This document shows positions 1 to 8,268 of a DNA stretch of 33,759 nt, piece by piece. Source of the stretch: Bacteroidales bacterium (GTDB lineage: Bacteria; Bacteroidota; Bacteroidia; Bacteroidales; UBA932). The notes under the pieces were generated by a model. That model was not told the origin of the DNA and searched no databases. It worked only from the letters and a program-made list of their open reading frames with translations. The stretch is from the NCBI GenBank assembly GCA_016285455.1, contig JAEEQS010000008.1, forward strand, positions 68,449-102,207, read 5' to 3'. Position 1 is the stretch's first letter; every line of letters starts with the position of its first letter. Position numbers and translations under genes: made by a program.

Positions 1-2301
1 ATTTTTATCCAAGCTTCAGATGCCAAGAATGAAGTCAAAGTCAACCAGGACGCACAGGTTGCAGATTCCAAGAATAACGCTACTCCTGTTTATATGGTTC
101 TTGTTCCAGGAAACCACTCTGGACTTATCATAGTTAACACAGACCAGGCTTCTTATACGTGGAATCTTCCTTCTGTTGCCTTCAAGCGTAACGGCCTGAA
201 GCACTTCAATATGGACCTTAACAACGCTACTCGCGGACCTCTCAATGAAGTAGTTAAGACCCTTCCATACGAAGAACCATTTACTGCAAGTATTGGTGAA
301 TTCACAACAAATGAGGTAATACCTGTTCCTGAAATTGGAGCTATTTGGAAATGGGGTGGAGCTACTTATGGAATGAAGGCAACGGCAAGTACAGGAGGCA
401 AAAGTCCAGTTAATTATGCTTCTGAGGCTTGGCTCATTTCTCCTTGGATAGATCTTACAGGCGGAGTTCAGTATGCAGCCGTTACATTTGACCATGTTCA
501 TAGATATGCCGGAACAGCTACTGAAGAGCTTACTTTCTGGGTTTTGTCAGATGATATTGGCGCAAAATGGACCCAGCATACGATTCCTACATATGCTTCT
601 GGAACCAATTGGACTTTTGTTAATTCAGAAGAAATTTCTCTCAACAGCTATGTTGGCAAGAAAGTTAAGGTTGGTTTCAAATATTTAAGCAACACTACTA
701 ATGCAGCAACATGGGAAATCAAGAACTTCAAGGCTTTTGTCGCTTCTGCGCCTAAAACAGCCAATCCTGTAATTTCTTATGAAGCTTCCACTAAGACTGT
801 TACCATAACTTGTGAAACCCCAGGCGCTAAAATTGGTTACACAACCGATGGTACTAATCCAGACGCAGATGACAGCGGTCCAAAAGGAACTACACAGTTA
901 TACACCGGTCCATTCACAATTTCTAAGACAACCACCGTCAAAGCTTTTGCCGGTGCTGATGAAATGGATCCAAGTGATATTGTTTCTAAAGAATGTGTTG
1001 TTGGCTATGAGTTTGAAACGATAGCCCAGCTTAATGCTTTGGCTACAACTACATCAAAGAGTGTTTATGGTAAACTGACTAATGCTGTTGTATCCTTTGT
1101 TCCTGGTACCATGGATGCTGTTATTAAGGATGCTACGGGTTCTGTCCTTTATCATAAGAAAGATCACGGACTGAAACAGGGACAATACTATACAGGCGAT
1201 ATTACGGTTGATTTGATCTACTACAACGGTTTGTATTCAGACATTACAAGCATAGACGTTAAATTTGAAGGTGATGGTGAAGTAGTTAATCCTGAGGTTC
1301 TGACTCTTACCCAGCTTACCGGTAACTATACTAAATATCAGAACACCTATGCAAAAATTGAGAATATAAAAGTTACTAATGTTAGCGGCAAAAATATAAC
1401 CGTTTCCGATGGAACCAACACATATGTTGTATACACCAACTACGGCGATGCAACTTGTGCTGTTGAAGACAAGATTACTGCAATTGGAACAATTACCAAG
1501 TACGGCACTACTGAAGAACTCAAGGTTTGGTCAGCTGATGATATTACAGTAACAGAACATACAGCAGCAGAACATGCCATAAACATTACTCAGTCTACTG
1601 GTGGTACAATTACTGCAAAAGTTGATGGAAATGAGATAGCTTCAGGCACCAAGGTTATGGAGGGAAAAACCGTTCAGCTTAGCGTAACTATAGATAATAA
1701 TTATAATTTCAATCAATGGATAGTTGAAGGCGCTGTTAATCTCAGTAGCACAACTTCTCATGTTGTAACCTTTAAGGTTGGAACCGAAGATGTTTCCGTT
1801 TCTGCAACATTTACCAACCAGAGTGGTACTACTTATACTAAAGTTACAACCGCACCAACCGACTGGAGCGGTACTTATATCATTGTGTATGAGTCATCCG
1901 CGACATCTGGACTTGTATGTCTTGCGGGTACTGATGCGTATCAGAACTTTACAACCGCTACAATCGCTTCTGGTGTGATTTCTTCAAACGATTTATCCTC
2001 TTATGAAGTGCAAATAGCATCTTACGATACAGGCTATTCAATAAAAGCTCTTGGTGGAGCTAATGCTAACAAGTATCTCGAAGGTAAAGGCGATTCAAAT
2101 GGAACCAAATTCAATGCTAGCCCATCTAAAGTAACTACATTCAGCCTCTCTGGAGGTCTTGTTACCATAACGAATAACACAGACCTGTTTGTTTATAACT
2201 CAACAAATGGTCAGAATGGCGAAAGATGGCGTTTCTATAAATCTGGAACTGCAGGCAACGGTGGTGTTTATAAGAAACCTGCACTTTATCGAAAGAATTA
2301 A
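1..2301 (+). CDS. Large modular surface protein, 5'-truncated by window edge
   Basis: The frame is open from base 1, so the N-terminus, probably a lipoprotein signal and the body of a fimbrillin-like domain, lies outside the window; the first visible ATG at 94 is internal. Visible modules in order: the tail of a fimbrillin-like beta domain (to about nt 240); a choice-of-anchor/jelly-roll-like domain (about 260-750); a chitobiase/beta-hexosaminidase C-terminal-like module (about 760-1010, with GYTTDGTNP); an OB-like region (about 1010-1550); a divergent InlB B-repeat-like module (about 1560-1820, with GGTITAKVDG and FNQWIVEGA); and a C-terminal ricin/lectin-like region found on many Bacteroidales surface proteins. 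No catalytic motif is visible in the part present. The protein is probably surface-exposed and adhesive or glycan-binding (inference). Its modules resemble those of the two lipoproteins downstream, suggesting a family cluster. A terminator follows the stop codon. Confidence 0.75.
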   Translation: MFIQASDAKNEVKVNQDAQVADSKNNATPVYMVLVPGNHSGLIIVNTDQASYTWNLPSVAFKRNGLKHFNMDLNNATRGPLNEVVKTLPYEEPFTASIGEFTTNEVIPVPEIGAIWKWGGATYGMKATASTGGKSPVNYASEAWLISPWIDLTGGVQYAAVTFDHVHRYAGTATEELTFWVLSDDIGAKWTQHTIPTYASGTNWTFVNSEEISLNSYVGKKVKVGFKYLSNTTNAATWEIKNFKAFVASAPKTANPVISYEASTKTVTITCETPGAKIGYTTDGTNPDADDSGPKGTTQLYTGPFTISKTTTVKAFAGADEMDPSDIVSKECVVGYEFETIAQLNALATTTSKSVYGKLTNAVVSFVPGTMDAVIKDATGSVLYHKKDHGLKQGQYYTGDITVDLIYYNGLYSDITSIDVKFEGDGEVVNPEVLTLTQLTGNYTKYQNTYAKIENIKVTNVSGKNITVSDGTNTYVVYTNYGDATCAVEDKITAIGTITKYGTTEELKVWSADDITVTEHTAAEHAINITQSTGGTITAKVDGNEIASGTKVMEGKTVQLSVTIDNNYNFNQWIVEGAVNLSSTTSHVVTFKVGTEDVSVSATFTNQSGTTYTKVTTAPTDWSGTYIIVYESSATSGLVCLAGTDAYQNFTTATIASGVISSNDLSSYEVQIASYDTGYSIKALGGANANKYLEGKGDSNGTKFNASPSKVTTFSLSGGLVTITNNTDLFVYNSTNGQNGERWRFYKSGTAGNGGVYKKPALYRKN

Positions 2302-2341
2302 CAGAACAGTTTGATTTTTTTAGAGACTTAAGATTGGATTT

Positions 2342-2373
2342 GAGCCTGGTTTTATACCGGGCTCTTTTCTTTT
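2342..2373 (+). terminator. Intrinsic terminator after the first lipoprotein-type gene
   Basis: An 8-bp stem GAGCCTGG/CCGGGCTC (one G-T pair) with a 7-nt loop is followed by a T-rich run. It lies 40 nt after the stop codon. Confidence 0.8.
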
Positions 2374-2509
2374 AGTCTAAGTTTGATTAAAATTGTCTTT
2401 GGCTCAATATTTTGACAGACTATCTTACAACTGTCAAAAAATCGTAAAAATTGACAGAAGGTAAAATATCTATCAAATAAGTTCCATTCATAACAATATG
2501 TTTTTTTAT

Positions 2510-2517
2510 TATCTTTG
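2510..2517 (+). promoter_or_regulatory. Bacteroidota -7 box TATCTTTG
   Basis: Exact match to the Bacteroidota sigma-ABfr -7 element TAnnTTTG. No good -33 TTTG lies at the expected spacing. Transcription would start near 2523, leaving a leader of about 170 nt before the next start codon. Confidence 0.65.
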
Positions 2518-2520
2518 CAT

Positions 2521-2694
2521 CAAGCGTTTAGGGAATCGCTGAGGCAGAGCGGTGTCGTTTAGAGACCCAGTTACGGGGAGCCCCGTTTGCATTTTTGCCA
2601 ATCTGCTGAAATTCCCGATCCAGGGCACTAATTGTAACATTGCCGGGCGGTATTTGCCGTTCCGGATTTGTTAAACATTTAACACTATGTTACG
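2521..2694 (+). promoter_or_regulatory. Structured leader RNA upstream of the PBECR-like gene
   Basis: This stretch has no convincing ORF but folds well by eye. GGGAAT (2531-2536) plus GCAGA (2544-2548) can pair with TCTGC (2602-2606) plus ATTCCC (2611-2616), closing a domain that holds the hairpin ACGGGGAGCCCCGT (about 2573-2586). A second hairpin, CCGGgCGG/CCGttCCGG, sits at 2643-2665. A TAA lies in frame just upstream of the start at 2695, so the coding region does not extend into it. I do not recognise a known riboswitch. It could be a cis-regulatory leader or a separate small RNA. Confidence 0.45.
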
Positions 2695-3366
2695 ATGGTG
2701 TCTCAAATCACCAACGCGTTGAAGCAGTTGAAAGAAAACAAACTGTCTAAAGCAACTCCGGCGGGAATCGTTTCAGAATCGTACAAGCTGTCGAATGAGG
2801 TTGATGACAACGGAAAGCCGTTTGTTCTTTCTTCAAATGGTTCTACGGTTTATGGAGAGATAAGTAAGGATAGCGGATTACGCCCGGCTCCTATTAAACT
2901 GAGTATTGGTGAAAGCGTCTTAGATGATAACGGGCGAAGCAGAGGTTATGGTTTACTTCATATTGAAGATAACCATGGAAACCAAATACGTAAAGCAGGC
3001 TTCCCTTCTGTCGAAGCATTTGTTGAGACGATTGCCAAAAAATACGAGACAATTCGAGAGGGCTGTTCAATCGGCGATAAGCAAACTTACTTGCTAGAGG
3101 TATTCGATAGGCACAATAATACTTTATTTGTTCAGTTATCGAATGATGGAACATATTGGAATGTAAACAGCGCGGGAATCTTTAGAGAAAGATACTCGCG
3201 CCGTAAACCAAAAGTTTTGTCCTTACCCGAAGTCGGAAGCAACTCAAACACCGAAGTTACTGAAGTTAATCGCAGCCAAAATAAAGGTGTAACTGCCACC
3301 AACGGGAACTCTTCCAAAACTTCTGAGAGCAAAAATAGCGCACTGAAAACAAATATCCAAGAATAA
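2695..3366 (+). CDS. PBECR-like (barnase/colicin E5 family) endoribonuclease-like protein
   Basis: 223 aa with no signal peptide or membrane segment. The core (about residues 63-183) reads like the PBECR domain of phage and mobile-element polyvalent proteins: KLSIGESVLDDNG, GYGLLHIEDNHGNQIRKAG, then F.SVEAFVE, TYLLEVFDRHNNTLFVQLS and YWNVNSAGIFRE. The tail after ~185 is low-complexity (N/S/T/E-rich) and probably disordered. In the family this fold is predicted to be a metal-independent RNase; the conserved His (GLLHIEDNHG) and the C-terminal N/R-rich loop are candidate catalytic residues. Here it stands alone rather than as the end of a giant polyvalent protein, which fits a free toxin or effector. 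A structured leader precedes it and an XRE regulator gene converges on it. Family recognition is from memory of the pattern, and RNase activity is inferred. Confidence 0.6.
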   Translation: MVSQITNALKQLKENKLSKATPAGIVSESYKLSNEVDDNGKPFVLSSNGSTVYGEISKDSGLRPAPIKLSIGESVLDDNGRSRGYGLLHIEDNHGNQIRKAGFPSVEAFVETIAKKYETIREGCSIGDKQTYLLEVFDRHNNTLFVQLSNDGTYWNVNSAGIFRERYSRRKPKVLSLPEVGSNSNTEVTEVNRSQNKGVTATNGNSSKTSESKNSALKTNIQE

Positions 3367-3430
3367 TCGCAGAAAAATGGGGGCAAGAATAACCCGCCCG
3401 CCGCTTTTAACTTTCAAATCGTAGAGATTA

Positions 3431-3691
3431 TCAGATATTTATCAACGATTCGTCTAGAGCTTCTGAAAGCTTTGCCAACGAAGATAACGTAAAGTTCGGG
3501 AATCCCTTAGTCCATCTAGTAATTTGTGTTTCATTGCAACCGATTCTCCGGGCCAACTCTCTTTGGGAAATACCATCTCTTTTCAAAATCATGTCAATCT
3601 TGTCTATGATTGCACAAGACCAGTCCATTTCCCGCTTTACCGCTGGGCTAACCTTTTCAAGCTGATTCCTAAACAAAACGTTCCGTTTCAT
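3431..3691 (-). CDS. XRE-family HTH regulator, HigA-antitoxin-like
   Basis: 86 aa. An N-terminal segment (KVSPAVKREMDWS) typical of Bacteroidota HigA-type antitoxins is followed by a helix-turn-helix at about residues 41-64 (SQRELARRIGCNETQITRWT). Its usual HigB/RelE toxin partner would be encoded just upstream on the same strand, but no such ORF is present between 3692 and 4300, so it looks orphaned. The promoter region holds a perfect 16-bp palindrome, consistent with autoregulation. It converges on the PBECR-like gene with a 64-nt gap. Whether it controls that gene is unknown. Confidence 0.75.
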   Translation of the reverse strand: MKRNVLFRNQLEKVSPAVKREMDWSCAIIDKIDMILKRDGISQRELARRIGCNETQITRWTKGFPNFTLSSLAKLSEALDESLINI

Positions 3692-3737
3692 ATAAGCTCT
3701 AATATTGTTTTCTTTTTCATTGCTAAAAAATATAAAA

Positions 3738-3753
3738 TTTACATTAATGTAAA
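3738..3753. promoter_or_regulatory. Palindromic operator candidate upstream of the XRE gene
   Basis: TTTACATTAATGTAAA is a perfect 16-bp palindrome 46 nt upstream of the minus-strand start codon at 3691. A weak minus-strand -7-like box (TATATTTT) lies at 3727-3734, which puts the palindrome in the promoter spacer. This is a classic place for an XRE dimer to bind and repress its own gene. Confidence 0.6.
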
Positions 3754-3934
3754 GTTATATCACCGATTTTCTTTTAAGTTTCTTCTAATCGTTGCCGCAA
3801 AATATAGTTAAAAGACAATAGGCCGGATGCCAAATCAAGGCTTTTTGTGCGAATCCTGGAAAAATAGAAGGCCAGCTCAGCGATGAATCCACAACAAAAA
3901 CAGGATTTCTCCTTCGAACTGTCAAAAAACAAAC

Positions 3935-4081
3935 ATGCTTTTTCACTATCAAGGTCGTGAAGAAGGCCGTGCCGAGCAACGAGTGGAAGATTTTCGGCAA
4001 TTTGTAGAAAGGCTATTAAAGCATGGTGTCCCAGTAGCGACAATAACGTTGAGATATACCAAGTTTAAGCCTCCATTATAG
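3935..4081 (+). pseudogene. C-terminal remnant of an Rpn/PD-(D/E)XK transposase-family protein
   Basis: A 48-codon open stretch encodes YQGREEGRAEQRVEDFRQFV followed by ERLLKHGVPVATITLRY. The GREEGRAE repeat and the closing helix pair resemble the C-terminal tail of Rpn-type recombination-promoting nucleases. The N-terminal nuclease core is absent; the sequence upstream (3780-3930) has stops in all frames and no recognisable domain. It ends in a good terminator, supporting decay of a once-complete gene. The rest of 3692-4366 holds the XRE operator, this remnant, the terminator and a promoter, and I see no other gene there. Confidence 0.4.
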
Positions 4082-4093
4082 GGGGCTTTTTCT
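4068..4093 (+). terminator. Intrinsic terminator after the transposase remnant
   Basis: AGCCTCC/GGGGGCT (7 bp with one G-T pair) with loop ATTATA is followed by TTTTTC. It overlaps the remnant's stop codon. Confidence 0.7.
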
Positions 4094-4318
4094 TTATAAC
4101 TATTAACCGAAAGAACTTTCATAATTTTGGAAAATTGTCAAAATTGGCCGTTTTTGTCTGGAGCCGCATCCATTCCAGAAGGGAAAACCGGCTTTTGTCC
4201 GCCCCGTTGTCCTCCTGGCCGTCGGGCACAAGATACAGCCTGAGCCTAAACCTAACAGGGCTTTCTGTCTTGAAAAGTGATTTAGAAGTTATTCGTGTCA
4301 TTAATAAAGAGTTTTAAT

Positions 4319-4326
4319 TATATTTG
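4319..4326 (+). promoter_or_regulatory. -7 box TATATTTG for the DUF4143 ATPase gene
   Basis: Matches TAnnTTTG and lies 40 nt upstream of the ATG at 4367. It falls inside the longest possible reading frame (from 4295), which argues for the downstream start. Confidence 0.55.
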
Positions 4327-4366
4327 CAGTCGACATATTTGTGAATACCCGCAAAAATATCGAGTT

Positions 4367-5626
4367 ATGGAGATTAAAAGAGATGCTTTAGTATCACGAT
4401 TATTAGAACATAGGCATAACGGAATGATAAAGGTCATTACCGGAATGAGGCGTTCTGGCAAATCATATTTGCTTTTTAACTTGTTTACAGAAGCTCTGAG
4501 ATCAGAGGGTATAGATGATACCCATATTATTAAGGTTAATCTAGAAGATCGCAGAAACAAGGAATTGCGCAATCCTGATATATTGCTGCAATTTATTGAC
4601 AATCAACTAAAAGACAAGAAGATGCACTATATTCTGTTAGATGAAGTGCAACTTGTTCGTGAGTTTGAGGATGTTCTGAATAGCTACCTCCATATTTCAA
4701 ATGCCGACGTGTATGTAACAGGCTCTAATGCAAAGTTCCTCTCCAAAGATATCATAACAGAATTTAGGGGAAGAGGTGATGAAATACATATAGGCCCGCT
4801 TTCTTTTAGGGAATTGCTGTTGGCTAAGCCAGATTTCCCTAAAGAGGATCTTTTACGGGATTATATGACCTATGGGGGACTCCCGCAAATAGTTACTATG
4901 TCATCAAACTCTGAGCGTGAGGCGTACCTGAAAGGGCTTTTTGTCAATACATATTTGAGAGACATCAAGGAAAGACACGCAATAAAGTTAGACGAAGATT
5001 TATCTGAACTTATTGATTTTCTGGCATCCGGCATCGGAGGTTTCACTAATTCGAGAAAATTGATGAATACATTCCTGTCTGTAAAAAAGCGTTCCATTAC
5101 TCAGGATACAATTATAACCTGGCTAGATTGGTTGCAAGATGCCTTTTTTATAGAAAAAGCTGTTCGTTACGACATCAAGGGGCGTAAATATATAGGCACT
5201 CCATCCAAATACTACTTTGGAGACACGGGTCTTCGAAATGCCAGGCTGAATTTTCGGCAGACAGAGTGGACTCACTTGATGGAGAATGTCATTTACAACG
5301 AGTTGCGTGGCCGAGGTTTTTCCGTTAATGTTGGCCAGGTGGGGATTAATACTTTAGATGTTAATGGCAAAAAACTAAGGAAAAACCTGGAAGTAGACTT
5401 TGTCTGCAATCAGGGATATAAGAGATACTATATTCAGTCTGCCTATAGTATTCCAGACAAAGAAAAGATGAATCAGGAAACCGAATCACTACGGAAAATT
5501 GGTGATAGCTTCAAAAAAATAGTCGTAGTGAACGACCGCACCTTCACTTATCAAAACGACGACGGAATTCTTATTATGAATATTCTGGATTTCCTGTCTG
5601 ATGAGAACAGTTTGGCTAAAGAATAA
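4367..5626 (+). CDS. AAA-family ATPase with DUF4143 C-terminal domain
   Basis: 419 aa from ATG 4367; the frame opens at 4295, but the promoter-like box and family start (MEIKRDALVSRLLEHRHNG) favour 4367. The Walker A motif GMRRSGKS is at about 26-33 and the Walker B-like YILLDEVQ near residue 90. A sensor-like VTGSNAKFLS follows, and a DUF4143-type, PD-(D/E)XK-like C-terminal region contains YFGDTGLRNARLNF, ENVIYNELRGRGF and EVDFVCNQ. These proteins are widespread in Bacteroidales accessory regions and often multicopy; their role is unknown, with defence or nucleic-acid functions suspected. It appears monocistronic. No clear terminator follows. Confidence 0.85.
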   Translation: MEIKRDALVSRLLEHRHNGMIKVITGMRRSGKSYLLFNLFTEALRSEGIDDTHIIKVNLEDRRNKELRNPDILLQFIDNQLKDKKMHYILLDEVQLVREFEDVLNSYLHISNADVYVTGSNAKFLSKDIITEFRGRGDEIHIGPLSFRELLLAKPDFPKEDLLRDYMTYGGLPQIVTMSSNSEREAYLKGLFVNTYLRDIKERHAIKLDEDLSELIDFLASGIGGFTNSRKLMNTFLSVKKRSITQDTIITWLDWLQDAFFIEKAVRYDIKGRKYIGTPSKYYFGDTGLRNARLNFRQTEWTHLMENVIYNELRGRGFSVNVGQVGINTLDVNGKKLRKNLEVDFVCNQGYKRYYIQSAYSIPDKEKMNQETESLRKIGDSFKKIVVVNDRTFTYQNDDGILIMNILDFLSDENSLAKE

Positions 5627-5765
5627 TTTTTCTCCGCGATATGGCTGAGGCTATTATTTTATTTCGTAACTTGTGCCCGATTACGCGCCCATATCCATTT
5701 CTGGGCAAGCCCCCAAAGAAGTAACTAATTAATATTTATAACGGAAATCTTAACTCTAAACTCTT

Positions 5766-5927
5766 ATGGTTTCAACGAAATCTACAATTGTTTCCAGGAG
5801 CTCATATGTAGCTCCTGCGTGTAAGCTCTACTCGATAAACATCGAGTCAGTTATTGCTCAAAGCCCATATGGCGGCTCTGGTGAAGCCGGTGGCGACACA
5901 GGCGGCGGAAGTGAATATGATCTTTAA
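5766..5927 (+). CDS. 53-residue peptide with Y-x-A-P-x-C motif, upstream of a lipoprotein gene
   Basis: ATG at 5766, stop 5925-5927. It has a basic N-terminus, then SSYVAPACKLYSINIE, then a Gly/Ser-rich acidic tail ending SEYDL. There is no signal peptide, transmembrane segment or known domain. The stop is 11 nt before the start of the next lipoprotein gene. A second peptide at 9192 has the same length class, an alignable motif (YTAPKCRMFAFCVE) and the same 11-nt spacing. Conservation of motif and arrangement supports a real gene. Function is unknown; a leader peptide, chaperone-like or exported partner of the lipoprotein are all possible. Confidence 0.65.
   Translation: MVSTKSTIVSRSSYVAPACKLYSINIESVIAQSPYGGSGEAGGDTGGGSEYDL
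5795..5847 (+). repeat. Two tandem hairpins inside the peptide gene
   Basis: Hairpin 1: CAGGAGCT (5795-5802) / AGCTCCTG (5810-5817), 8 bp, 7-nt loop. Hairpin 2: ACTCGAT (5830-5836) / ATCGAGT (5841-5847), 7 bp, AAAC loop. A weaker third, CGGCT/AGCCG, sits at 5873-5889. None is followed by a T-run, so they are not terminators. Confidence 0.55.
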
Positions 5928-5938
5928 TCTTTACGGCT

Positions 5939-8080
5939 ATGAAAAAGTTATTTAAAGCAACATTCGCAATTGCATTGTCCTCAATGCTTCTGTTCTCTTG
6001 CAGCAAAGCAGAACAAGTTACTGCCCCGGATGACAGCAACCTTGTAAAGGTTACGCTCATAGCTGGCAACCCTCAGGTTAACCCTGGTACAAAAACTGAA
6101 ATATCAGGAACTACTCCTTACTGGTCTGTTGGTGACGTAATTGGAGTTTCAAATGGAACTTCATCAAACGAATCTTTCTCAACATCTATTACAAGTGCTT
6201 CAAAGACAGCAGAATTTACCGGAACAACCGTATCTGGAGACCTATACGCATATTATCCTTATACGACTAATGGTGTTGGCTCGGCTGCAAGCACTACTGG
6301 AGCAAAAGTTGACATTCCTGCAAATCAGAATCCTACAGTTTCTTCTTTTGACAGCAAGGCAGACCTAATGGTTGCAAAGCAGTTTACTGTCAGCCCTGAA
6401 AACACGACTGTTTCCGGACTGCAGTTCAAAAGACTCAGCGCCATTGTCAAGGTTGTTCTGAAAGATAATACCACAGGAACTGTACTTGCAAGTCAGCATC
6501 CAAGCTCGGTTAGTCTTGAAACTTCCGAAGATGGAGATCTTCTGGCGGGAAGAGCCGTAATTGATTTTGAAAACCAGAGTCTTTCTGAAATTTATTACAA
6601 CGGCACCAAAAAAGTGACAGCAAACTACACGTCCTCTACTCATTTTTTAATCAACAGTTCCAATGCCGCTTATTTCTCAGTTTATCCGCGTGAGCTCCAG
6701 GCAGGTACCACTCTCACAGTTACGGCCAGCACAGAAGATTACGAGATTAGCAAGGTTATAACTATTCCTGCGGGAGGAATTAACCTGGAAGCAGGCAAGA
6801 TTACAACCCTTAACATTGGTCTTTCTGACGCTCAGGTAACTGCCAGCAGTTCAGGTCTTGCCCTTCCTTTTGTTGATGACTTCAGCTGGCAGACTGCTAC
6901 ATCTGAAAAAGGCTTAACAGATGAAGATGTCGATGACAAATGGTCTGCATTTGAGAGAGCATATGCAGGCAAGGCTGCAGGAGCTGTTCGTATAGGAACC
7001 GGTTCAGCTACGGGACATCTGACAACAGCAGAATTGGATTTAAGCAGCGCTTTCCATGTTATCGTATCAGCATATGCTTATAATGCGAGCGATGACAGCA
7101 AAATAGAGGTTGTTGTTGATGGCGAAACTACAAAGATTGCAGAAGAGTCAATGACATCAACCACAACAGCAACTGACTATATCTTCAATTTTGATGCAGC
7201 TACAAACAAATCCAAGGTTAAAATAACAACTAACCAAAAGCGTGCGATTCTGACTAATGTTCAGATAATTAGCGGAACTTATGTATTCCCTCCTGTTATC
7301 AATGTAACTACTGCTACTCCTATTTCAGTTGCCAATACAGCAAGCACCGGCAATGTTATTGCGTACACCATAAACAACCCTGTTACTGGAGTTTCTTTGA
7401 CTGCTTCTTCTACAGATTCTTGGATTAGCAACATTTCAGTTGCTTCAGGCCAGGTTACATTTAATGTTGCCGCTCAAACATCTGGTGCCCCTGCAAGGTC
7501 TGGAATCATCACTCTTAGCTATACTGGCGCTCCAGATGTAGAAGTAGTGGTTAACCAGGCTGCTGGATCTGGAGGAGAGACAGAAAAGACCTTTACAATC
7601 ACCTCTGGTGATGTAGTAAACACTTCCAGTTATAAAACATATTCGAATACAGTAAGCAGCCGTGTTTGGCTCATTACCTTTGGAGGCAACACTATATCTG
7701 TTGGAACAAATAATAAAAACAGAGGTAATTGCAACCTTTCCGATTATTCAGAGTATGCTGTTTCTCCTGTAACAACATCAAGTGTTGCATCGGCTTTTGC
7801 CAATACTACATCTCTTTCCAATGTCAAGAAAATAAAATATACATTCAACGGAGGAAGCAATCAAGACAACACGAATGTTTACTTGCTTTATTCTTCAGAC
7901 GGAACTACCTTCTCTCAAATAGCGCTGACAAGCGGCACTCAGGGTGCTGCAATTTCTTCAGGCACTGAATTTGAATTCGCCAAGTGCTCTGGATATTTTG
8001 CAGTTTTATTTGAGGCAACAAACAGTTCTGGAAACTGGAGAATTGACGATGTTGAATTGACTTTCACCTACATTGAATAA
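5939..8080 (+). CDS. Fimbrillin-like modular lipoprotein
   Basis: 713 aa. The lipoprotein signal has its lipobox at LLFS|C21. The fimbrillin-like (FimB/Mfa-type) beta domain is at about 35-300, with TKTEISGTTPYWSVGDVIGV, a YAYYPY strand, then LQFKRLSAIVKVVLKD and the end strand ITTLNIGLSDA. Next come a choice-of-anchor-like jelly roll (about 305-450), a BACON/Ig-like module (about 455-540, with WISNISVASGQVTFNVA) and a C-terminal discoidin-like beta domain (about 545-713). The protein is probably anchored in the outer membrane and surface-exposed, binding a glycan or other ligand (inference). It is likely co-transcribed with the 53-aa peptide 11 nt upstream. A strong terminator follows. Confidence 0.85.
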   Translation: MKKLFKATFAIALSSMLLFSCSKAEQVTAPDDSNLVKVTLIAGNPQVNPGTKTEISGTTPYWSVGDVIGVSNGTSSNESFSTSITSASKTAEFTGTTVSGDLYAYYPYTTNGVGSAASTTGAKVDIPANQNPTVSSFDSKADLMVAKQFTVSPENTTVSGLQFKRLSAIVKVVLKDNTTGTVLASQHPSSVSLETSEDGDLLAGRAVIDFENQSLSEIYYNGTKKVTANYTSSTHFLINSSNAAYFSVYPRELQAGTTLTVTASTEDYEISKVITIPAGGINLEAGKITTLNIGLSDAQVTASSSGLALPFVDDFSWQTATSEKGLTDEDVDDKWSAFERAYAGKAAGAVRIGTGSATGHLTTAELDLSSAFHVIVSAYAYNASDDSKIEVVVDGETTKIAEESMTSTTTATDYIFNFDAATNKSKVKITTNQKRAILTNVQIISGTYVFPPVINVTTATPISVANTASTGNVIAYTINNPVTGVSLTASSTDSWISNISVASGQVTFNVAAQTSGAPARSGIITLSYTGAPDVEVVVNQAAGSGGETEKTFTITSGDVVNTSSYKTYSNTVSSRVWLITFGGNTISVGTNNKNRGNCNLSDYSEYAVSPVTTSSVASAFANTTSLSNVKKIKYTFNGGSNQDNTNVYLLYSSDGTTFSQIALTSGTQGAAISSGTEFEFAKCSGYFAVLFEATNSSGNWRIDDVELTFTYIE

Positions 8081-8108
8081 AACGGGTGCGAAAAGTTAAG
8101 CTATTTCA

Positions 8109-8158
8109 AGCGGGCGGGAATTTTCCTGCCCGCTTTTTTGTTGCGGTTGCATCGCTGA
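8109..8158 (+). terminator. Terminator, copy 1 of a duplicated ~50-nt block
   Basis: The stem AGCGGGCGGGAA...TTCCTGCCCGCT is followed by T6. The block continues with TTGCGGTT and ATCGCTGA. Nearly the same ~50 nt recurs at 9052-9102; weaker similarity extends back to GGTGCG at 8085 and 9028. Confidence 0.9.
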
Positions 8159-8173
8159 GGAAGAATTATAAGT

Positions 8174-8206
8174 TGCGGAATCTATGTTTTTTTTGGAGAT
8201 TCCGCA
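8174..8206. repeat. 10-bp inverted repeat upstream of the zeta-like gene
   Basis: TGCGGAATCT (8174-8183) pairs perfectly with AGATTCCGCA (8197-8206) around a T-rich 13-nt loop. It lies 63 nt before the probable start of the kinase gene, so it could be an operator, an mRNA hairpin or a boundary scar. Confidence 0.6.
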
Positions 8207-8268
8207 GATTATAATTTTAGATGACGGGATTTAGGAATAAAAAGAATATTTGTAACTTCGTGGTGTAT

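Noticed and set aside
4119..4301. 60-aa minus-strand frame opposite a 60-aa plus-strand frame before the ATPase gene
   Set aside because: Neither has a promoter, a recognisable domain or a clear neighbour relation; both look like chance open frames in a GC-richer patch.
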